Under the pieces are notes generated by a model that was not told where the DNA came from, did no database searches, and saw only the letters and a program-made list of their open reading frames with translations. Made by a program: the position numbers and the translations under genes. A stretch of 8,044 nt of DNA from Spirochaetota bacterium (GTDB taxonomy: Bacteria; Spirochaetota; JAHITG01): positions 1 to 8,044 of the forward strand of contig JAHITG010000326.1 in assembly GCA_018817865.1 (NCBI GenBank), read 5' to 3'. Below are positions 4,478 to 8,044 of the stretch, piece after piece. Positions within the stretch are counted from its first letter, which is position 1, and each line of letters opens with the position of its first letter.

Positions 4478-6496
4478 ATGGCTTCATTAAAAAAGATCTT
4501 AAACCTTCTGAAAGCCAATTATCGAAAGGTCATGGTTTCTGTCCCCTGTGCCTGGTATTACCCGGAAATGGATTTTTCAGGCAAGACCAAGACGGTGAAT
4601 ATTTATGATTTTTTTATAAACTTTTTTCAAGATCGCCTGTTAAAGCCGCAACAGTATAAATTATGCATTGATCTTAAAAGATCCATTATATACAGTGCTC
4701 TGATAAGGACCACGACGGCCTATGATTTTGATAAAGATAACAGGCTCTCTTTAAAAGATAAATTCGGATTACGGGAGACCGGAACGATCCTAAGGATGTT
4801 CCTTCTTATTCCCTTTTTAAAAAAGATCGGTGTTAATATTCTGTATCTGCTTCCGATCACGCAAAGCAGTGATCGTTTTAAAAAGGGGGAGGCAACGACA
4901 CCGTACTCTGTGAGTAATTTATTTAAGATTGATCCCCTGCTCTATGATCCCATGCTGGGCCCGTATTCTGATCAAAAACTGGAGGATCTCTTCTCAGCTC
5001 TGGTGGAGGTCTGCCATAAGTTCGGGATCAGGGTGGTTCTTGATTACATCCCGCGGACCGCCGCAAGGGACAGTGCACTCATCAAAGAGCATCCGAACTG
5101 GTTCTACTGGATCGACAAACAGCATGAAAAGGGATTCCGACCGCCTTTTATTGAAGGAGTATCAACAGTTACATTTGAAAAAAAATATACAAGGAAGGTC
5201 TATCGATCTCCCGATACAGGAGATTATTTAAAAAAGTTTACGGAATCACCGGAAAAGATCGATCATGGTAAGTGGAAAAGGCTACTCAGTAAAGCAGATA
5301 AAGGAGGATCTTCTGATATTCTTCAGCTGGTAGAAAAAGAGTTCAAGATCACTACAGTACCCGGATTTTCTGATGTTATCAATGATCCCCAGCCACTCTG
5401 GAGCGAAGTGACTTTTTTAAAGATGTACATGGATCCTCCTTTTACCTCACAAAAGTATATTCTTTCCCCTCAGGCACCATATGTCCTTTTTGATATAATT
5501 AAAACAAGCCGTGCTCCCGGAAAAGTGCCTAATAAAAAGTTGTGGAACCTGTTATCATCGGTTCTTCCTTTCTGGCAGAAAAAGTATAAGATTGATGGTG
5601 CCAGGATCGATATGGCCCATGCCCTTCCCCCGAAATTAGAAAAGCAGATAATCACTAAGGCAAGGAAAAAAAACAGGAATTTTTTCCTGATCGCTGAAGA
5701 GATGAATTGTAGAAATTCTGCCTTCTCGTTGCAGGCGGGATATAGTGCCATTGCGGGTGATCTTTTCATTACAGAGCCGCGGTGGAAGAAGGGAGAATTA
5801 AAGAAGAGTATCTGCAATGTCCTGCCCGCACTTTCCCTTCCGATCATGGCTGCTTCTGAAACGCATGATACACCCAGGGCCATATCCCGACAGGGAAAAA
5901 AGAGATACTATTATTTCACGGTCGTCCTGAATTATTTTCTTCCGCACACCATCCCTTTTATTAATTCCGGATTTGAATTACAGGAACTTCAACCCATGAA
6001 CATGGGGATAGATTCCGAGTTTTCCGATATATACGGCCTGCCTAAAAAGGATCTTAATTACGGGAAGATGGCCCTTTTTGATTATACTTCTCTTCACTGG
6101 AATAATGATAATAGAAAAGTTATCAGATTGATGGAGTATTGCAGTCAGCTTCATTTGAAATATCCTGAATTAAAAAAATGGAAGAATTTTAAATTTATTA
6201 AACTTAAACACAGGTACATAACGGGATTTACATCACCGGTCGGAAATGGTGAACTTTTTGTCCTGATCAACACGGATGTCAGAAGGGGATACAGGGTCCG
6301 CTTTTCTGTCAACACGAATATGAGTAAAGATCAGATGCAGGGGATCCTGAGCTCCCATCTTTATTATAAAAAGAATTTATTTTTCAACCCGGATATATTT
6401 AAGAGGATCAGGCCAAAAAATAAGATCTTAAAGGTCAGGATGAAGAGTGCGGAGATATTGATGCTGTATATGGGAGATGAGAGAAGGCTGATCTAA
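4478..6496 (+). CDS. mmtA: Maltosyltransferase, GH13 family (Thermotoga maritima MmtA-like)
   Basis: A 672-residue alpha-amylase-superfamily enzyme. From memory it matches the Thermotoga maritima maltosyltransferase along most of its length, for example RTTTAY (77-82), FKKGEATTPYSVSN (134-147), VVLDYIPRTAARDS (186-199), HPNWFYWI (205-212) and FSDVINDPQPLW (297-308). That enzyme moves maltosyl units between alpha-1,4-glucans without net hydrolysis. GH13 hallmarks: DGARIDMAHA (373-382) gives nucleophile D378, LIAEE (404-408) gives acid/base E407, and ETHDTPR (461-467) gives H463-D464. Region I (D189) lacks the usual N-H pair. No signal peptide is seen, so it is probably cytoplasmic. The gene starts 6 nt after glgP; a GGGA 14 nt upstream of the ATG is a weak ribosome site. 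The start fits the known length of the homologue. Family membership is firm. Exact transfer specificity is inferred, and another glucanotransferase activity is possible. Confidence 0.87.
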   Translation: MASLKKILNLLKANYRKVMVSVPCAWYYPEMDFSGKTKTVNIYDFFINFFQDRLLKPQQYKLCIDLKRSIIYSALIRTTTAYDFDKDNRLSLKDKFGLRETGTILRMFLLIPFLKKIGVNILYLLPITQSSDRFKKGEATTPYSVSNLFKIDPLLYDPMLGPYSDQKLEDLFSALVEVCHKFGIRVVLDYIPRTAARDSALIKEHPNWFYWIDKQHEKGFRPPFIEGVSTVTFEKKYTRKVYRSPDTGDYLKKFTESPEKIDHGKWKRLLSKADKGGSSDILQLVEKEFKITTVPGFSDVINDPQPLWSEVTFLKMYMDPPFTSQKYILSPQAPYVLFDIIKTSRAPGKVPNKKLWNLLSSVLPFWQKKYKIDGARIDMAHALPPKLEKQIITKARKKNRNFFLIAEEMNCRNSAFSLQAGYSAIAGDLFITEPRWKKGELKKSICNVLPALSLPIMAASETHDTPRAISRQGKKRYYYFTVVLNYFLPHTIPFINSGFELQELQPMNMGIDSEFSDIYGLPKKDLNYGKMALFDYTSLHWNNDNRKVIRLMEYCSQLHLKYPELKKWKNFKFIKLKHRYITGFTSPVGNGELFVLINTDVRRGYRVRFSVNTNMSKDQMQGILSSHLYYKKNLFFNPDIFKRIRPKNKILKVRMKSAEILMLYMGDERRLI

Positions 6497-6503
6497 AATT
6501 GTA

Positions 6504-6533
6504 TTGACTTTCTATTTGTTTTTATTTTTCTTA
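6504..6533 (+). promoter_or_regulatory. Weak promoter-like site before alanine racemase
   Basis: TTGACT (6504-6509) repeats the -35 hexamer seen before glgP, inside the 44-nt gap between mmtA and alr. The -10 position is poor: TTTCTT at 17 nt or TTCTTA at 18 nt. It may be a weak internal promoter or a chance match in a T-rich gap. No terminator is seen in the gap, so read-through from mmtA is equally plausible. Confidence 0.25.
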
Positions 6534-6540
6534 ATGTTAT

Positions 6541-7674
6541 ATGTTGAAACACAGTAATAATACCTATTCCTTTGCCTTTATACATTTAAATAATTTGAAA
6601 CATAATTTAAAGCTCATCCGGTCCCGTATGGCAAGAAAGACTAAAATTCTCATTCCAGTGAAGAGTAATGCATACGGATGCGGGATCATACCGGTAAGTA
6701 AATATCTTGAGAAAACAGATATAGATTATCTGGGTGTAGCATTTCCATTTGAAGGGATCCTGTTAAGGAAGAACGGAATAAAAAAACCTGTTTTGATCTT
6801 CAGTGAGATCATTTATGAGGATGATTATGAAGAATGCATCCGATACAGATTGACACCCACTGTTTTCACCGGAACTTCTTTAATGAAGTTCGATCGAATA
6901 GGCAGAAAGAGTAATAAGAAAATTAAAGTACATATAAATATTGATACCGGTATGGGACGGAGTGGCGTTCCTTTTAATGAAGGATTTTCCATTATTGATC
7001 TGGCAGTATCAATGAAACATATTGAAGTGGAAGGGATCTATACCCATCTCTCTTCAGCGGATGAGAATAATAAACGATTTACTCTGTCACAATTGAACCG
7101 TTTTCAGGAAGTTGTTTGTTATATTGAAGAAAAGAATATAAAAGTACCTCTGATCCATGTCCTTAACAGTGCAGGGATCATCAATTATCCTGAATACTCC
7201 TATTCAATGGTCAGGCCCGGTATCATGTTTTACGGTTATTTCCCTGATAATAATATACGGAAAGGAGTAAAGATCAAACCATGTATAGACTTCCGCTCAA
7301 AGATCATATTTACTAAAACAGTAAAAAAAGAGACACCTGTAAGTTACGGCCATACATATTACAGCCAAAAAAAGGAAGTCATTGCTACAGTAGGAACCGG
7401 TTATGGCGATGGCATGAATCGGTTATTATCCAACAGGGGAGCAGTGCTGTATAAAGATAGAAAATGTGTAATAAGGGGGAGGGTCTGTATGGACCAGTTC
7501 ATGATCGATATCAGTCCTGTAAAAAATTTTAAAACAGGGGACCTTGTCACTATTTTCGGCAGTGACAGAACGAAATCCATTCGATTGGAAGAAGTGGCTT
7601 CAAGCATCGGGACCATCCCTTATGAAGTATTATGTCTTTTGGGCGAGAGGGTTCAGAGGATTTATTTATCATGA
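6541..7674 (+). CDS. alr: Alanine racemase
   Basis: A PLP enzyme that interconverts L- and D-alanine, supplying D-alanine for peptidoglycan; cytoplasmic. At 377 residues it is full length for the family. VKSNAYGCG (40-48) holds the PLP lysine K41, with Ser where Ala is usual. HINIDTGMGRSG (131-142) follows, and THLSSAD (168-174) is the barrel segment. MVRPGIMFYGY (223-233), VSYGHTY (267-273) with catalytic Tyr269, TVGTGYGDG (283-291), GRVCMDQFMIDI (313-324) and GTIPYEVLCLLGERVQRIY (357-375) complete the conserved set. The ATG has no visible Shine-Dalgarno, but the start aligns with the normal family N-terminus (SFAFIHLNNLKHNLKLIR). Its TGA overlaps the ATG of the next gene (ATGA), indicating translational coupling. 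The link to the glucan genes 44 nt upstream is by position only. Confidence 0.95.
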   Translation: MLKHSNNTYSFAFIHLNNLKHNLKLIRSRMARKTKILIPVKSNAYGCGIIPVSKYLEKTDIDYLGVAFPFEGILLRKNGIKKPVLIFSEIIYEDDYEECIRYRLTPTVFTGTSLMKFDRIGRKSNKKIKVHINIDTGMGRSGVPFNEGFSIIDLAVSMKHIEVEGIYTHLSSADENNKRFTLSQLNRFQEVVCYIEEKNIKVPLIHVLNSAGIINYPEYSYSMVRPGIMFYGYFPDNNIRKGVKIKPCIDFRSKIIFTKTVKKETPVSYGHTYYSQKKEVIATVGTGYGDGMNRLLSNRGAVLYKDRKCVIRGRVCMDQFMIDISPVKNFKTGDLVTIFGSDRTKSIRLEEVASSIGTIPYEVLCLLGERVQRIYLS

Positions 7675-8044
7675 AACAAAAGGCTTTTCTGCTGTTTTTC
7701 ATCTTACTTTTGGTAATACCCGGTTTTGCTTCAGAATCAGTTGAAACGATATTTACAAGAGGCCTTAATTTTTATATTCAGCGTGAATTTAAAAAGGCAG
7801 CCCTTGAGTGGAAGAAGTTGCTGGACAGGAATCCTTATCACAGCAGAGCCAAGATCTATATGGAGAAGGCCTTTACCAAGTACAACGAAATGGAGATCAA
7901 TTTCTATAAAGGGTTGGACCAGTTTAATCTGGAACAATACAGGGAAGCGATCCCCTTTTTTCAGAATACTTTGATGGTCAATCCGAGACATCAGAAGGCG
8001 ATATACTATCTGGAACTCTGCTATCGGCTGTTAAAGCAGAATCT
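7671..8044 (+). CDS. Exported TPR-repeat protein, N-terminal part (runs off right edge)
   Basis: The first 124 codons of a protein of unknown function. Residues 1-20 form a signal peptide: K2 and K4, a hydrophobic core at about 5-16, and a likely signal-peptidase-I site after GFA at residue 20. There is no lipobox cysteine, so it is predicted to be periplasmic or surface-exposed rather than a lipoprotein. Two tetratricopeptide-like helical pairs follow, at about 25-58 (GLNFYIQREFKKAALEWKKL and LDRNP) and 77-110 (INFYKGLDQFNLEQYREAIP and LMVNP); each ends in the typical asparagine-proline turn. AGAGGA lies 10 nt before the ATG, which overlaps the alr stop, so the two are probably translated together. 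TPR domains usually hold protein partners; the partner here is unknown. The rest of the protein is outside the window. Confidence 0.85.
   Translation, partial: MKQKAFLLFFILLLVIPGFASESVETIFTRGLNFYIQREFKKAALEWKKLLDRNPYHSRAKIYMEKAFTKYNEMEINFYKGLDQFNLEQYREAIPFFQNTLMVNPRHQKAIYYLELCYRLLKQN

Noticed and set aside
5470..5883. 137-residue minus-strand ORF inside the maltosyltransferase gene
   Set aside because: A shadow of a gene with strong family signatures; no recognisable domain or ribosome site of its own.
7726..7991. Two overlapping ORFs (plus 7726-7974, minus 7737-7991) near the right edge
   Set aside because: Both overlap the TPR gene, which has a signal peptide, a ribosome site and an ATGA coupling with alr; the alternatives have none of these.

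Overview
The window comes from a low-GC, AT-rich bacterium (coding GC under about 40% by eye; no count was run). It shows compact gene packing, small operons and a signal-peptide-bearing TPR protein at the right edge. The closest relative I can name for any gene is the Thermotoga maritima maltosyltransferase, which the 672-residue GH13 protein resembles along most of its length as I remember that sequence. Together with a distal-family (TIGR02094-type) glucan phosphorylase this suggests a fermentative anaerobe. Thermotogae, Spirochaetes or a related uncultured lineage would all fit, and I cannot choose between them from the sequence.

Left part, minus strand: positions 1-1224 hold the N-terminal 408 codons of a ComEC/Rec2 DNA-uptake channel that runs off the left edge. 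Upstream of it, on the same strand, is a two-domain response regulator (1345-2052) with a receiver fused to a STAS-like output domain that has lost the usual phosphorylatable serine.

Middle: a 553-bp divergent intergenic region (2053-2605) separates the leftward regulator from the rightward carbohydrate genes. It carries the most unusual structure in the window: four consecutive long hairpins (2275-2502). Three of them are preceded by a conserved 14-nt box at a 68-69 bp period, and two are built on ATGCAT cores that are exact inversions of each other. The last hairpin ends in a T-run, and the whole block is bracketed by imperfect 28-bp direct repeats. I do not recognise this element. It could be a structured or small RNA locus, a palindromic repeat element, or an operator array.

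Right part, plus strand: a promoter-like site (2530-2558) precedes a probable operon of glucan phosphorylase (2606-4471) and maltosyltransferase (4478-6496), 6 nt apart. Together they can plausibly degrade alpha-1,4-glucans to glucose-1-phosphate while the transferase disproportionates short dextrins. After 44 nt comes alanine racemase (6541-7674), which supplies D-alanine for peptidoglycan. Its stop codon overlaps the start of an exported TPR protein (7671 to the right edge). No tRNA, rRNA, CRISPR array or transposase gene was seen.
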